From positions 24,735,232 to 24,799,231 of the forward strand of contig NC_072794.1 in NCBI RefSeq assembly GCF_028583425.1: a stretch of 64,000 nt of DNA, read 5' to 3'. Below the pieces are notes generated by a model. The model worked only from the letters and a program-made list of their open reading frames with translations. It did not search any database and had not been told where the DNA came from. This document shows positions 45,936-57,559 of the stretch, one piece after another. The stretch's first letter is position 1. Each line of letters starts with the position of its first letter. This DNA is from Eublepharis macularius (Eukaryota > Chordata > Lepidosauria > Squamata > Eublepharidae). A program made the position numbers and the translations under genes.

Positions 45936-47419
45936 GCTGGAATGGGGCACAATTTAAGCAAATCCTGTAGGAATGGAGTATAGAACTTTTCACGTTGCAC
46001 AGAAACAAAATCCTCAAGCTCTGCAGCCTAGCATCACTGTATAGCAATAGGTTCTTTGTGATTATATGGGAAACCCATCTTGTTAAATTTGGAGTGCCAC
46101 GCAACGCAGTTTAAGCAAACCCTCTTAGGGTCTTTTCACATGTATGGCATACCCCTGGCTGCCACTCAAGTACAGAGGTAATGTGAATAAAATACAGGGG
46201 CTAAATAAACACTTAATGCTTACCTACTGAAACCTGAACACGTTTGCCAAAAGATGATGACACTGGGAAAGTAATAACAAGTTCCATTGGAACCTTTCTC
46301 TGAACATCCATAGCTTATTATATTTTAAGCTCTTATTTTTATGTAAGAAAACACAGTGACTTCTATTAAAAAAACCAAAAACAAATAATTGCCTTTATCT
46401 CTTGTTAAAATTAACTCAACAACTGAAGCTCCACAGGATTTAAGACTGAACAACCCTTTTCTGGACTGGGACCATTTACTTTTATGAAAGATCAAGACCA
46501 AAACCTCATCACCCAAACTATGAATTCTATTTCCTCCCCTCTGGCAAGTTGCAATTCCAAACAAAGATCCTCATTCTGAGAATATCGTTAGAAGTTTTAA
46601 GAGCGCCTATCAGGGAGTGTTTATGTAGATCGTATTAAACCAAGAATATTCTTGGATCGACATGCAAGGATGAGGATGCAAAGAGATGCTTATATGCCAA
46701 ACCACATATTTAACTGAGGTTGCAACACAGTGAAGTGATGATCCCATCCACAGATACTGATACACTCACAGTTCCTGTAACTGGCCTCTCAGCACCTCCC
46801 TATTACTAATAAAGTGGATGGCTCAGGTCAATGAGTTTGGACCAAAAACTGGTGGCGGGAGAGAAGAACCAGCCATCCTCTAATCCACTCCTTTTTGAGG
46901 AAAAGCCAGCAAACCAAGATGACATTCTGGTTCAAATATACTGCAAGCCATTGGCTCGGTAAAAGTTCTGAGATCAGAGATTATTTAACAGCAAGCCTCG
47001 CCAAATGTTCCCTCCAGGTTACTGGGCTGCATATTGGGAAATTAAACCCAAAATTAAGCTTTGAAACAAGAGACCGCTTGCTTAGGGGCTGAAGTAATAT
47101 TAAATGTTAAATATGGAACTTACACACATTCCATAAAAAGAAATATTGCATCATTATTAATCTTCCTAATGTGCTCACCAGTTTCCCTAATTAAAAAATA
47201 AAAGCAAGATTTTTTAAAAAATCATTGTGAAACAAGGGGCCCCACTGCAGTCTCCTTCTCCCGCCTCAATATGCACAAGGAACTTCCTCCCCACAGCTCA
47301 ACCCACATTATATATTTACAGGAAGCTTGGCTTCTTAAAGCTTGACTTCCTCTTAGAAGCGCAAGATGCAACTCTTTTATTTACAACTGGGGCGGGGGAG
47401 GCTTAACTCTGCAGTACCT

Positions 47420-47634
47420 CAGGGCCATTTCCACGTCTAACCTTTTGCCGGCACATTGCGGAAAACAGCGTCTTTGTGCATGAAATCGCGCCAGGAAGAT
47501 GCTGTTATTGCACAAAATCACTCGAGAAGACGCTGTCTTCCGCAATAACAGCGTCTTCCTGGCATGATTTTGTGCATGAAGACGCTGTCTTCCGTAATGT
47601 GCTGGCAAAAGGTAAGACTTGTGGAAACGGCCCA
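47420..47634. repeat. Long palindromic element (GGGCCATTTCCAC ends)
   Basis: Ends AGGGCCATTTCCACGTCT and GACTTGTGGAAACGGCCC. Inner arms repeat GACGCTGTCTTCCG and its inverse several times. The ends resemble those of 43383-43684, so the two may be relatives. Confidence 0.8.
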
Positions 47635-48714
47635 GGTGATCTTTGCAAGTTTGCATCATGGGGTGAGATGTGATTTTTGCCCAAGGTAATCCAGTAAGTG
47701 TCAACAGTTTAAATTCAGTGGCATGGATCCTATCATCTGTGCATGAAAGGCACACAGAGCTTTCCTTCGTTCCCGCATCCCTTTCTGATCCAGAAAAAGA
47801 TCTTTTTTGGTGTTATGGGGATCTATGGGGAGAAACAGCAGGTAGGCTGGTGGGCTGGAGTGAGGAGAGACAAAGGGATGAGATGATCCCCAAATGATCC
47901 CCGTTCTGCACTTGTGGAAAAGGAAGGAGCAATTTCACCCCTTGTCCTTCCTCACTTCAGCCCCTCCTCCCAAATTACATGGCTAAACTCAGTGTGGGTC
48001 CCACAACCCTGGGACCAATCTTTCAAGTAACCTGAAGGGACTGCAGGAACAGAAAAAGAGTACAGGAAAGCATCATGTTCCACGCGTGGAATGCCCCATG
48101 GGGCAGGATCCTCAGGTGGATCACAGAGAGCTACCTGCTGTCTTTTGAGCACCTTCAAAGTCCCATTTCTTACTCTTGGACATGCTGCTAGTCTAGCTGC
48201 AAAAAGAGCAAAGGTTCTATCATGACTCCTGCCTCTCTTTCTAAACACAGTGAGAGGACCGGCAGGAGAAGAAGACAAAGTGGAGAGAATTCCTCCATGG
48301 CTCTGACCTTCTTTGGGCTGCTGCTCAGTCTTAACCCTTAAGAGCACTGAGGTCATCACTTTGATTCCTCCTCTTCCTCTCACGTGACTCTGCTTTCACA
48401 TGACTTCCTTTTACACACTTGCAGCTCAGTGGATCCCAGGTACAGGAGGTTGAAGACCACTGAACGGATATATATTCTCATGGGGTTGATTGAGTTATAG
48501 CTTTGCAAAACCGGGTCATTGATGGAAGCACTGCATATTATAATGCCAACATGGAGACACTTAACCCATTCCTTCATCTGCCAACTCTCTCTTTGCAGTT
48601 TCTTCTAGCCATTTTTTGGGCCATTTTTCATCCAGTTGGCACTGAGATCGGGAGAAGGCCAACTAGGAAGGAAAGGCCTGATGGAAAAGGATTGCATGGG
48701 GTCTCATTCCTTTG

Positions 48715-51530
48715 AAATCTCCTTTGCCCCTCCATAGCTGTTAACTGATCATGGGGAAATATGCATTTGCCAAGGGAAGGTGTGGCTTCCTGGGGATAAC
48801 CCATAGGGTTTCATTTCAGCCACCGTTAACTGTGACAGATTTGCCTTTAAACAATTTATATATTTGGTTAGTTACTGGAAGGAGAAAAATTTGGACCCAT
48901 TCATTGCTAAGGGGAATACTGTAATATGTAATTATTATTTAATACCTGAATATTAAAAGAGCAATACTCATCATTACTAAGCTTCAAAAGACCCCACCAG
49001 TAGGAAAGTGCTTCTATATCCACAAATATTCTTAAGAAAATGTATCATTATAAAGCCTGAAACTACCCTCATTGTTCCTTGAGGTATCCCCAAATCTCTA
49101 CTTGAAATCAGAGGCTACTAAAATGGATTTATCACCAAACTATCAATGGGAACCTTTGATGTTGTAGGAAAATCTGCAATGTCAATGCCCACTGGAATCT
49201 AGCTATAGAAACCTGGATAAAGATGTCTGAGAACCATTATGATCCGTGATGTGCACAGTCATTTAAGAGATCCCGATGTATCACCATCACCTCATTCAGA
49301 GATTTCACTATAGACCCCGAGGAGACCTGAACCTTGAACTCTAGTATCTCACAGTCACAACATTTTAAAAGGTGTTCCCCTAATACAAGGATACACGACA
49401 TTGATTGATACCAGGGGAAAAAAAGTTACTGTCTCTGGTAAATAGAAGCAGTTGTAATATATGAGCCCATCTCATCAGTAATCTCTGGTCAAACAGTTTT
49501 TGAGGTTTTTGTAGTGCTACAAAACCCCACAAAACCTGAGGCAACAACATGTTCAAAGAAATGAGTGTGTGTTTCATGATGAGTAACAATGGTTCTGTTA
49601 TGCCACTTCGAACTCACTTTAAACCTCCACTTATGTCCTTTTCAGACATTAGAACCATGCATACCAGGAATCCACCAATGGGATCTTCAGTACACCAAAG
49701 TTGTACATGCATAAAAAATGGGCACATTGTCCTATTCATACAAAACGGTGACAATGTGTATCAATAGCATTGAGGGAACTGTGTGCTCCCGCTGGCAGAC
49801 ACCCAGTACATGAAATTTTAAAATCTGAAAAGGACTTTTGTCTTCAACTAAAGTGCTTTATGAAGATAAAACAAATGAACTGTAAACTGACAAATTAATG
49901 ATAAGGAATTGCTATATGGGATGAAATGTATTGAGGTAGAGATACTTTGGCAAAGGGCTTATGAGAATTCTGTATGGTAATGAGATGAACCATCTTTTAG
50001 GCTTAGTGTTAACTGTCCCTCTTGGGACAGTACAAAACTAAAAACAATTGTGTAAATTACACTAAAAGTGCTTTGAGTCTCTTTTATGGTATAAGGCTTC
50101 TTTTAATGTAGATTAGAAAGCAAAAAAAAAAAGCATTTTAAAAACCAGATATACTTTTTTGCCTGTATAATTATCATACCTGAATTACAGATACAGGCAG
50201 AACAAAATAAGATGTAACTATATAGCCACACTAAGGTAAAGATAAGGGGAACATTTGCAAGCCAGAAAATAATAGTTTTATGGTTCCACTCAGTTATCAT
50301 GCTACTACAGAAGAAATTCTATAAGATGTGAATATATTCAGTGTTTTGATCAATACATTGTGTCAAAACTTTAACTTTGGGACCAAGTAAAATGTTTTTG
50401 AGCCCTTTAATTCCTCTTTTTACACAGCTTATTTACAACTAGGCTTCTGAAATAGCAAATAAAATCTCTGGGGAAAAATATAAAAAAACAAAATGTATTG
50501 ATGTTTTGAGACATGGAAATTGTTTGAGCATGTATGAACTCAATAAATATATTTTTGAGTATAAGACTATAAATATTAATGTGAGGTAACAATGTTTCTG
50601 AATATTGTTTTCTGATTCTGAGAAATTCGTTTTCCTATTTCACAAGAAGCAAAAAGGATTATTATCAACACACTATTATATTTATTAGAATGATGTTGCT
50701 GAAGGAAATGGTTTTAATAGTTACATGGAGAGAATATTAGGTGCAACAATGAAAGAATCTGCCTGGATCAAATTATTTAGAACAGTGTTAGCTAAACCTA
50801 CATGTGAGAGAAATGTACATATGAGAGAAATTTAGTATCAAAATGTGTACTATTAATATTTGACTCCTGACAAGTTGGACAGTATTTGCAATGAATGTTA
50901 TTCATCACAATTCAAGAAACAATTTTCATCAGCAAATTTTCTTCATTTGTGATGGGGAAATCTTGAGGTAAATATTTTGGAAAGAAAACATTAAAATATC
51001 TATAAAATGACAGGTTGCAATCTACATTTACATCCAAAGGATTTTTGGAATGATTATGTTTCAGAACGTCATTACGGCTGTAGCGAAAAGTTGGTATAAT
51101 TCTAAGGATCAAAGCATTATAAGCAAGGTATTGGAAAATTAAGCCAATTATGCTTATAATTGCTTTTCATTAACCTTTCTGTGCTGTATTGTCTTCTAAC
51201 AACATGGCCAACTGCTTTATATATCTTCTTTAACAGTACAGTTCAACGGTTTGAAAGTTGTACTCAATCATTTGTGTCTTTCATTTGAGATTCATTAAGA
51301 AACTAACTTTTGGTTAAGTGGTGACTTCATTCTTTTACATTTAATAAAAACAGATTAATTAAAAATAAATAAAAGGATACAACCATCATATGTGAAAATG
51401 TTGCAGAGCAAAAGCTTCAAGATGAAAGAATTGATTCTAAATTGGTTAACTACCATTACGTTCCTACAAGGAAATCCAGGGGCTTGTCCTGTTTAGAGAA
51501 TTTCTTGTTAAACATTCCTGTCTTAATCAC
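48715..51530 (-). other. A/T-rich, repeat-poor segment
   Basis: No gene or transposon recognised across 2.8 kb, which is unusual in this window. It is compatible with a conserved 3' UTR portion of CACNA1E (inference). Confidence 0.3.
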
Positions 51531-51532
51531 TG

Positions 51533-51716
51533 AGAGCCAAGCTACAAGTGACGCCTGACACAGGTTGGACACTTGTCAGCTTCCCTCAAGTTTTGATGGG
51601 AAATGTAGGCATAGTGCCAAGCTGTAAAACCAGGATGCCTACATTTCCCATCAAAACTTGAGGGAAGCTGACAAGTGTCCAACCTGTGCAAGGCGTCACT
51701 TGTAGCTTGGCTCTCT
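51533..51716. repeat. Long inverted-repeat element (AAGTGACGCCTGACAC family)
   Basis: Arms of about 80 bp, GAGAGCCAAGCTACAAGTGA to TTGATGGGAAATGTAGGCA, mirrored with few mismatches around a spacer of about 20 bp. Same arms as 3950-4204. Confidence 0.88.
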
Positions 51717-54067
51717 GAACCACAAATTTTTGGGTTTCCAGACAGACATATGAGTGAATGTTTCTAAAAAATGCTTAACAGGTGGGACTTAGACCTCTGT
51801 GATTGTCAGGGGCAGAGCTGGATTTATGTACAAACTGGCCTCAGGTTAGGGCCTCTTAAATGTGACATATCTTAGGGCTGAAGTATGTCTTAATCTGGCC
51901 CTGGTAAGAGAGTCAGCAATCCTCCTGTGAGAGCAGTGTAAGATCCCACAAGGGACGATCCACTGGACTCATGGGGCTTAAGTTTGCTTGAGGGAACAGT
52001 ATGAGGGGAGTGCTGACCCCCATTGATAGATAATGAAGAAACTGAGGATGTCCTTAGCGTCACAACATATGGTAGCCATGAGGGGATCTGGGAAGGAAGC
52101 AGGAAGTGGACGCTGGCTGGGAAGCAACATTGAACAGACCACAGGCCTGCAGTTCTAGGGTCTCCTCACATCACACAGATCCAATTTACAAATCATATAA
52201 AAGCAAACAGCATGTACCCACCAGGGTGATTGGGACATTCACAATTTTGTCCTCCTAATTACCTCATCTCAGTTGCCTTGCTGGGGCCACTGGGGAGGTG
52301 CCTGGATGCTAATTCTGGGGAGGAGGAGAGAGAAAACTAGATGCCATTTAGAAACTATCCCTTTAATCTGAGGCATGAGCAGAAGCTCTGAGTAAAGGAA
52401 CCATACTCCTTGCTAAGCCAGAAATGGATGGGATTGGACTGGGGACCTTCTCCTTGTACAGCGCACGATCTAACCACTGGGCTGAGGTCTTTGTAAAACA
52501 GCAGCCTCTGAAATGGATGAATGGTTTCTCTTGCACTAGAACCTCCCACAAGGAGTTGGCAGCCAAATAAGACCAGGCAGGTGGGCAGTGTGTCTGTCTA
52601 ACCACATAGCGGGGACCAGTTGCTTCACCACTGCCCAACTGGCATTGGGTCCTAGTTGGAGAGAACATCCTGGAGCCGCTCATTTGAAATGCTTCCCTTC
52701 TCCTGTTTGGAATGGGATAATGAGTGGCAGGGGCTTTAAACAATGGTTTGGCTGCATCCTAACCAAAAACTGAGAGGGCAGCGTGGATTCAGGTTGTAAC
52801 AGAGCCAGTCAGGGATAGGCGTACCTTGGTAGGGTTGATCCTGGGAAAGAAGCACATTACAGAGTGTACAGAGGGGACTTATGCATGGCAGATCATTACC
52901 AGATCAGCTGCAAGGTGAAGTGTAACTACACACTCATGTCATTGCTGTTTTTTCTTCTTCAACAGCCTCTCTAGAAAATTCTGAGTAACTAGCTAGCTAT
53001 AAAACTTGGGTACTGTTCCTTTGCTTCCCCAGAACCACCTTAAACCCAAGAATCTTTAGCAGCTGCATAACTACACCCCTAAAATAGTTTTGGGATCAAA
53101 TATTCTTTAACGCAGCCTGTTGTGTAGCAGGTTCTGGCTACAGGTCTGTTCCCTCATATCTTGCAAGACAGGGAGGCAACTATGAGGAACTCTTTGGATA
53201 ATGTTTCACTCCTAGAACTGGCCAGTAAATGGTCCTGTGCTCCGCTGACATATTCACTTAGCCCTTAGTGGGTTATAATTTGTTCTCTTACAACCACACA
53301 CGAGAATACAAAGCTTAGCGATCAAGGTCCCCCCACTCCCCCGGATTCAGTATTCCAGAAGATACGCTTAAGAAAGGATTCCTGCCTGCTATTCCTTTTC
53401 CTCCTTCCCAAGCATTGAACCTGCTGCCTTCCAAGTTGAGGAAAACAAAATGTCTTCCCAAATAATCGAAAGAAAAGCCAATGCTTAGCAACTTGCCTAA
53501 CAGAAACCACTTTTGCCAGTGCTCATTCAAGTGGGCTGATGAACCTTTATTTTATGGAACAGTTTTCTTTTCAGGTCTTCTTTTGGAGTCGTTATGACCA
53601 TGCAGAAGAAGAGCAGCCAACGGGAGGCACACAAGCTAGGCTTAACCCCCAAAGCAGCTCCATCTGCCCCCTTTCCCCCTCTGCCGGCTGACCGAATTGT
53701 AATCAAAGTGTGATTTAAAGAAAAAAAAAGCTTCTTTGCTCCCTTGTAAGGAAAAAGAAGTTCCCGGTGAAGCTATTCCCTCTAGGCAAGGTGATACTGA
53801 CTTGAGTACTGAACCTGGTAGTTGAAGAGGGAGGTCAGATAAATCTTAGAGGACCAATCAATGTCTGGAGAATCTGAGTGAGGAAGTTGACTATCCCTGC
53901 CGTAAAATGAAAAAAAGTATCTCTACTCTCTGTAGAACTCCTAGAAGACAAAATATCCCATCGGCCTACCTTTGATGGTAAGAGAACACCCAGCCCTGGT
54001 GCTAATTTACCCAGTCTATTAAAATACATCTATTCATGTGTGCATGTTTCTATATGCAGCATATAAA

Positions 54068-54100
54068 TACACACACACACACACACACATACATACACTC
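54068..54100. repeat. (AC)n microsatellite
   Basis: About 10 AC units followed by ATACATACA. Confidence 0.8.
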
Positions 54101-54826
54101 TGCATGTTTCAATCTCAGAATATAAATATGTGTTCAAGAATAGTGGGGAATTCCTACATTCATCAGCAAGGGTCCTCTCCTTGTTCCACCCTTACCAGAA
54201 TCCCCACAGAACAAGATCATTTCCTTGGCTTTATTCAAGCATAACCTCCAGATCCCCAAGCTCTGCCAATATTGCCCACTGGGTCTCTGTCATGCCTTCT
54301 CCTCAAAATGCAATACTTTTTTTTGTGGGTTCTATTTCTTTTTTAAATGGAAACAAGCCCCAAATCATACACTCTTCAGGATTCTGAGGCCTCCTTTCGT
54401 GGTGAGGCTTTGGCCGAGTCCCTCAATCTTACCCATCACACTGGAGGAACCATAGGTGGTGCCCCCAATGGAGACAAAGTGGTCATTCTGAAGAGACTAA
54501 CCACGTGTACTCCAAAAGCCCCTATTAGATTTGTTTTTTCTTTTCTTTTCTGGCTCTCAAGGGGCAAAGTAAGGAAGTGTCCAGGTGGTGTTTCTGCCAT
54601 GGTCCTTTTGTTCTCCTTGGGTACAGCTCTTGACACTGGGCAGTATAGAACTCTGTGTGACTCTTGGGAGGAGGGTAACTGTTGCCATGTTTTTACACTC
54701 ACTAATCAAATAGGTGCACCTTTGCTGGTCCATGGTTGCTGAAGCCGATCAAATGCTTCTCTGTGCAGTTGGGGGGGAAAGAGGGAGGGACAAAAAAAAT
54801 CAGTGGGCTGGACTTAGTTTGGCTTT

Positions 54827-54832
54827 TTTATT
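54827..54832 (-). terminator. Candidate proximal poly(A) signal AATAAA
   Basis: On the minus strand AATAAA occurs about 113 bp after the CACNA1E stop codon, in the context CACACAATAAAAAAGCC. A T-run follows about 35 bp downstream. It could make a short 3' UTR isoform, but AATAAA is common in A/T-rich DNA. Confidence 0.25.
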
Positions 54833-54944
54833 GTGTGTGCAAAGCCCCTGTTTCTGCTGCATTTGATTTGCATTTCATTTCACTTCCAAATGTGGCAAAC
54901 AGCATGCGTCAGAGGACGGGGGAAGGAGAAGAGTGAGGCAGCCT

Positions 54945-55484
54945 CTAGCACTTGTCGTCTTCTTCCGTATCACTAAGTACGTCGATGCCAGCCATTGACA
55001 TCACCCCTTGCGGCACCCCTCTTCTCCTTCTCCGATAGTGCCCATTGGGCATCTGCCAGCTGTGCCTTGAGCGAGGGCCCACAGCAATAGTGTTGGAGCG
55101 GCCCAAGCTGGTGGCCACAGCGGCCTCGAAGGTGAGTGTCTCCTCCTCGCCACAGTCTGATGCGTGGGAGTCATCCTGGAGCATCAGGTAAGGCTCTGAG
55201 ATGTAACGTTGTGGGGTGGAGAGGAGGCTCTGCTTTCCCTGTGGGGAGCTGGAAGACTCAGTCAAGCAGGTGTTGTTTGTCTCCAGGGCCCCAGAAAGCA
55301 GTGGGGAGCCACCCTCGCTGTCATCAGGTTGCGGGGAGGTGTCGCCACAGTGTTGCATCATAGCAGAGTAGGAAATGAGGGGGCGTGGCTTTGGTGGCAC
55401 CGGAGGGAGCTGGCGGCGGCTTCGCCTGGGAGTGCTGGTGTCAGATATAGAAGGGATGGAGCTTTCGCTCAAGGAGCCTGTGCC
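54945..55484 (-). CDS. CACNA1E: CACNA1E terminal coding exon (CaV2.3 C-terminus)
   Basis: This is the last coding exon of the R-type voltage-gated calcium channel alpha-1E subunit, the pore-forming protein of CaV2.3 in neuronal and endocrine membranes. It encodes 179 residues of the cytoplasmic C-terminal tail and ends in TAG at 54945-54947. The acceptor is seen on the minus strand as a pyrimidine-rich run ending TTGCAG, with the exon starting at 55484 in phase 0 (GTGSLSESS). Visible segments in order are a Ser-rich start, [18 protein letters not shown] (proline-rich, SH3-ligand-like), [44 protein letters not shown] and the acidic end SDTEEDDKC. From memory these match mammalian CACNA1E closely, and this tail separates it from CACNA1A and CACNA1B. 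No frameshift or internal stop is present, so the gene looks intact here. Function is known for the family; identity is read from the sequence. Confidence 0.97.
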   Translation of the reverse strand, partial: GTGSLSESSIPSISDTSTPRRSRRQLPPVPPKPRPLISYSAMMQHCGDTSPQPDDSEGGSPLLSGALETNNTCLTESSSSPQGKQSLLSTPQRYISEPYLMLQDDSHASDCGEEETLTFEAAVATSLGRSNTIAVGPRSRHSWQMPNGHYRRRRRGVPQGVMSMAGIDVLSDTEEDDKC

Positions 55485-55639
55485 CTGCAATATCAAGGGG
55501 GAGAAAAACACACACATAGAGAGACAGGAATGGGTAAGCTTAAATTACTATCATTCTGTAAAACATGCAAAATGGAACTATGTAGGAGGGCATTTTTATA
55601 AGGAATCTCTTTTTTATAAGATTTTTTCTAAAAAAAATA

Positions 55640-55765
55640 GATTTGGTTGATAATTTTGGGGTTTTATTGTAGTTGTTGTTTTTATTGTATTTGTGTTTTT
55701 ATTGTCTTGTTGATTTTTAATTTTTGTAATCTGCCCTGAATCTTTGTAAGAAAGGCAGGCAGACT

Positions 55766-55830
<65 letters not shown>
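55640..55830 (+). repeat. LINE tail with (AAGT)n microsatellite
   Basis: AATCTGCCCTGAATCTTTG and GAAAGGCAGGCAGACTA form a LINE 3' end, followed by about 14 AAGT units. It lies in the last CACNA1E intron, 160 bp from the acceptor. Confidence 0.8.
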
Positions 55831-55831
<1 letters not shown>

Positions 55832-56962
55832 CAATCCAAGCAGATTTTTGTCTCTTTGGGGACTCAAAAATAAGAGGTTAGGAGATGGAGATTGATTGAG
55901 GTGTATTCATGATGGGGGGAGTCAAGAAGCAGAGGGATAACACAGGAGCAAAGTTAGAAGAGTAACTCTATTTCATAACACTGCCAAGCTTTGATCCAGG
56001 AGCCCTGCTGCTGAAGGGCTGGAGCTCTGCCAACTGTTGCACAAGAGCTGCTGGCAAGTAGAAGGCAGTTCAAGTAGGGAAATCATCAGCACAGTCCAGA
56101 ACCTCCTGGGCTTAAAGAGACAGGTGCAGAGGTAAAAGTAACTTGCATTTTTTACCCATCCAGTCTCCCCCAGGGGGCTCAAAGTGGAAGATGGGACGGA
56201 CCACCTCAGTCCCTTTCCTACCAGTCTTGCATACCATCTTACTTTCACCTCTGGCCAGAGGACATCAATGAGCCAATCTCATGTTGCTGACTGTTATAAA
56301 TCTTTCAAATTTATGTTTTTCTGCCATCTAGACAACTTATGGAGAAAGACAGTCAGTTTCCCCTCCCCAACGTACTTGCCAGCTCTTAGAAATTACTTGA
56401 GAGACTGAATTTACATCTTTGGCCCAATTACGGCAGTGACTATATATCCCCCCCCCCAGTGGAAACAAACTATGATTTGTTTTACAATGGTAGGAAACTC
56501 ATGCAACCCAATGGGCAGACTGTGAGCTCATGGAATTTTTCTTACTAAATATTTGTGTTTGTCAGTAGAGAAATGCACAGGCCATATTGTTAGGGAAGCC
56601 ACATAAATGTTGGCTCCAGCTTGATGCATGTTCACGAGGCCTGAATCTGGCACATCACGTACTGGAGTCTAGGCCTCTGTGGATTTGACTTGGTTTTACA
56701 AAAATGTAATTGTGACTAGTTTTATTTTTAAGTCACCATCTTAAGACTGTGATGTAATATGAAACCTAAAAAGTTTTGGAAAAGATAATTTGATCCTGCT
56801 GAGATGTCATGACAAACTTATTTCTGTAGTCTGCATCTAAGCACTAATTTATACGTTTAGGGCTTGAAAATTGCATTCTCAAGATCAAAAACTACAAACT
56901 GGACCATGATATGACTACACTTAACCTTAGATATGCAGTGAAGTGATGTGTAATCAAGGCTG

Positions 56963-57040
56963 CAATCCTAAGTACACTTTCCTGGGAGTAAGCCCCATTG
57001 AATAACATGAGACTTACTCTGAGTAGATCTGCTTAGGTTT
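56963..57040. repeat. Short MITE (CCTGGGAGTAAGCCCCATTG)
   Basis: GCTGCAATCCTAAGTACAC, then CCTGGGAGTAAGCCCCATTG and ACTCTGAGTAGATCTGC is a common reptile repeat. It ends about 90 bp downstream of the penultimate CACNA1E exon's donor, within the last intron. Confidence 0.65.
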
Positions 57041-57126
57041 GTTCCCTAAGTGTTGTTCATGTGTGTGTGATCTGGGCTGTATGCATATTTTGTGGATCTC
57101 CTTGACTGTGCTTGCCTCACACCTAC

Positions 57127-57317
57127 CTGTCTGTTGGGTGTTTGTGACCTGCCCTCACTGGGCGACCTGGACTGACGTCGCTCTGGAGAGTCACCATCTG
57201 CCTGTGGGCTCCTTTCCTCTGAGTTGCAACGAGAGATGTCTGGAGAGAGCAGGTGCTTGCGTTCCTTGGAGCGTCCTCGCTCTCTGCCTCCAGACCGATG
57301 CGCGTCAGATCGGTGGC
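57127..57317 (-). CDS. CACNA1E: CACNA1E penultimate coding exon
   Basis: This is the exon before the terminal one, 191 nt. The acceptor reads CTGTGCAG on the minus strand, followed by the last two bases of a split codon, and the donor is CAG|GTAGGT. It encodes a charged stretch, [20 protein letters not shown], then [20 protein letters not shown] and [21 protein letters not shown]. Joining NRQ in phase 0 to GTGSLSESS of the next exon gives the order known in vertebrate CACNA1E. This part of the cytoplasmic tail is rich in Arg/Ser and SP sites, consistent with an intrinsically disordered, phosphorylatable segment (inference). The intron to the last exon is 1642 bp. No further upstream CACNA1E exon could be recognised between 57318 and the window end. 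Confidence 0.95.
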
Positions 57318-57559
57318 CTGCACAGGGCAAAGCCAGGGTTACAAAGTTCCCCAGGAATTAAAAAGATCACATGTCAACGGACATCATGTCGTATTGCATA
57401 TTACTCCGTCATGCTCCAATCCTTTTTGATTTGTGGACAATTTTAAAAAATCCATCAAATAATCTTTGTTCACAGGATACCGTCAACATGAATGTATAGA
57501 GCTATCATAAATCTTAGATGAATGGTATGGTATAAGATACCATTGATACTGTACTTTTT

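Larger units (their letters stand above)
44486..54944 (-). other. CACNA1E: Probable CACNA1E 3' untranslated / downstream region
   Basis: This stretch follows the CACNA1E stop codon in the direction of transcription. It has fewer recognisable transposons than the DNA below 44 kb, especially 48.4-51.5 and 52-54.9 kb, and is A/T-rich at 48.8-51.5 kb. CaV2.3 transcripts are known to have a long 3' UTR, so a multi-kilobase UTR here is plausible. Candidate poly(A) signals lie near the proximal end (54827-54832) and the distal end (44502-44507). Three palindromic repeats (45725-45935, 47420-47634, 51533-51716) sit within it. I see no convincing second gene. The true 3' end cannot be fixed from sequence alone. 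Confidence 0.35.

Noticed and set aside
55682..55867. Frame with repeated YLLT motif
   Set aside because: Product of the (AAGT)n microsatellite in the CACNA1E intron.
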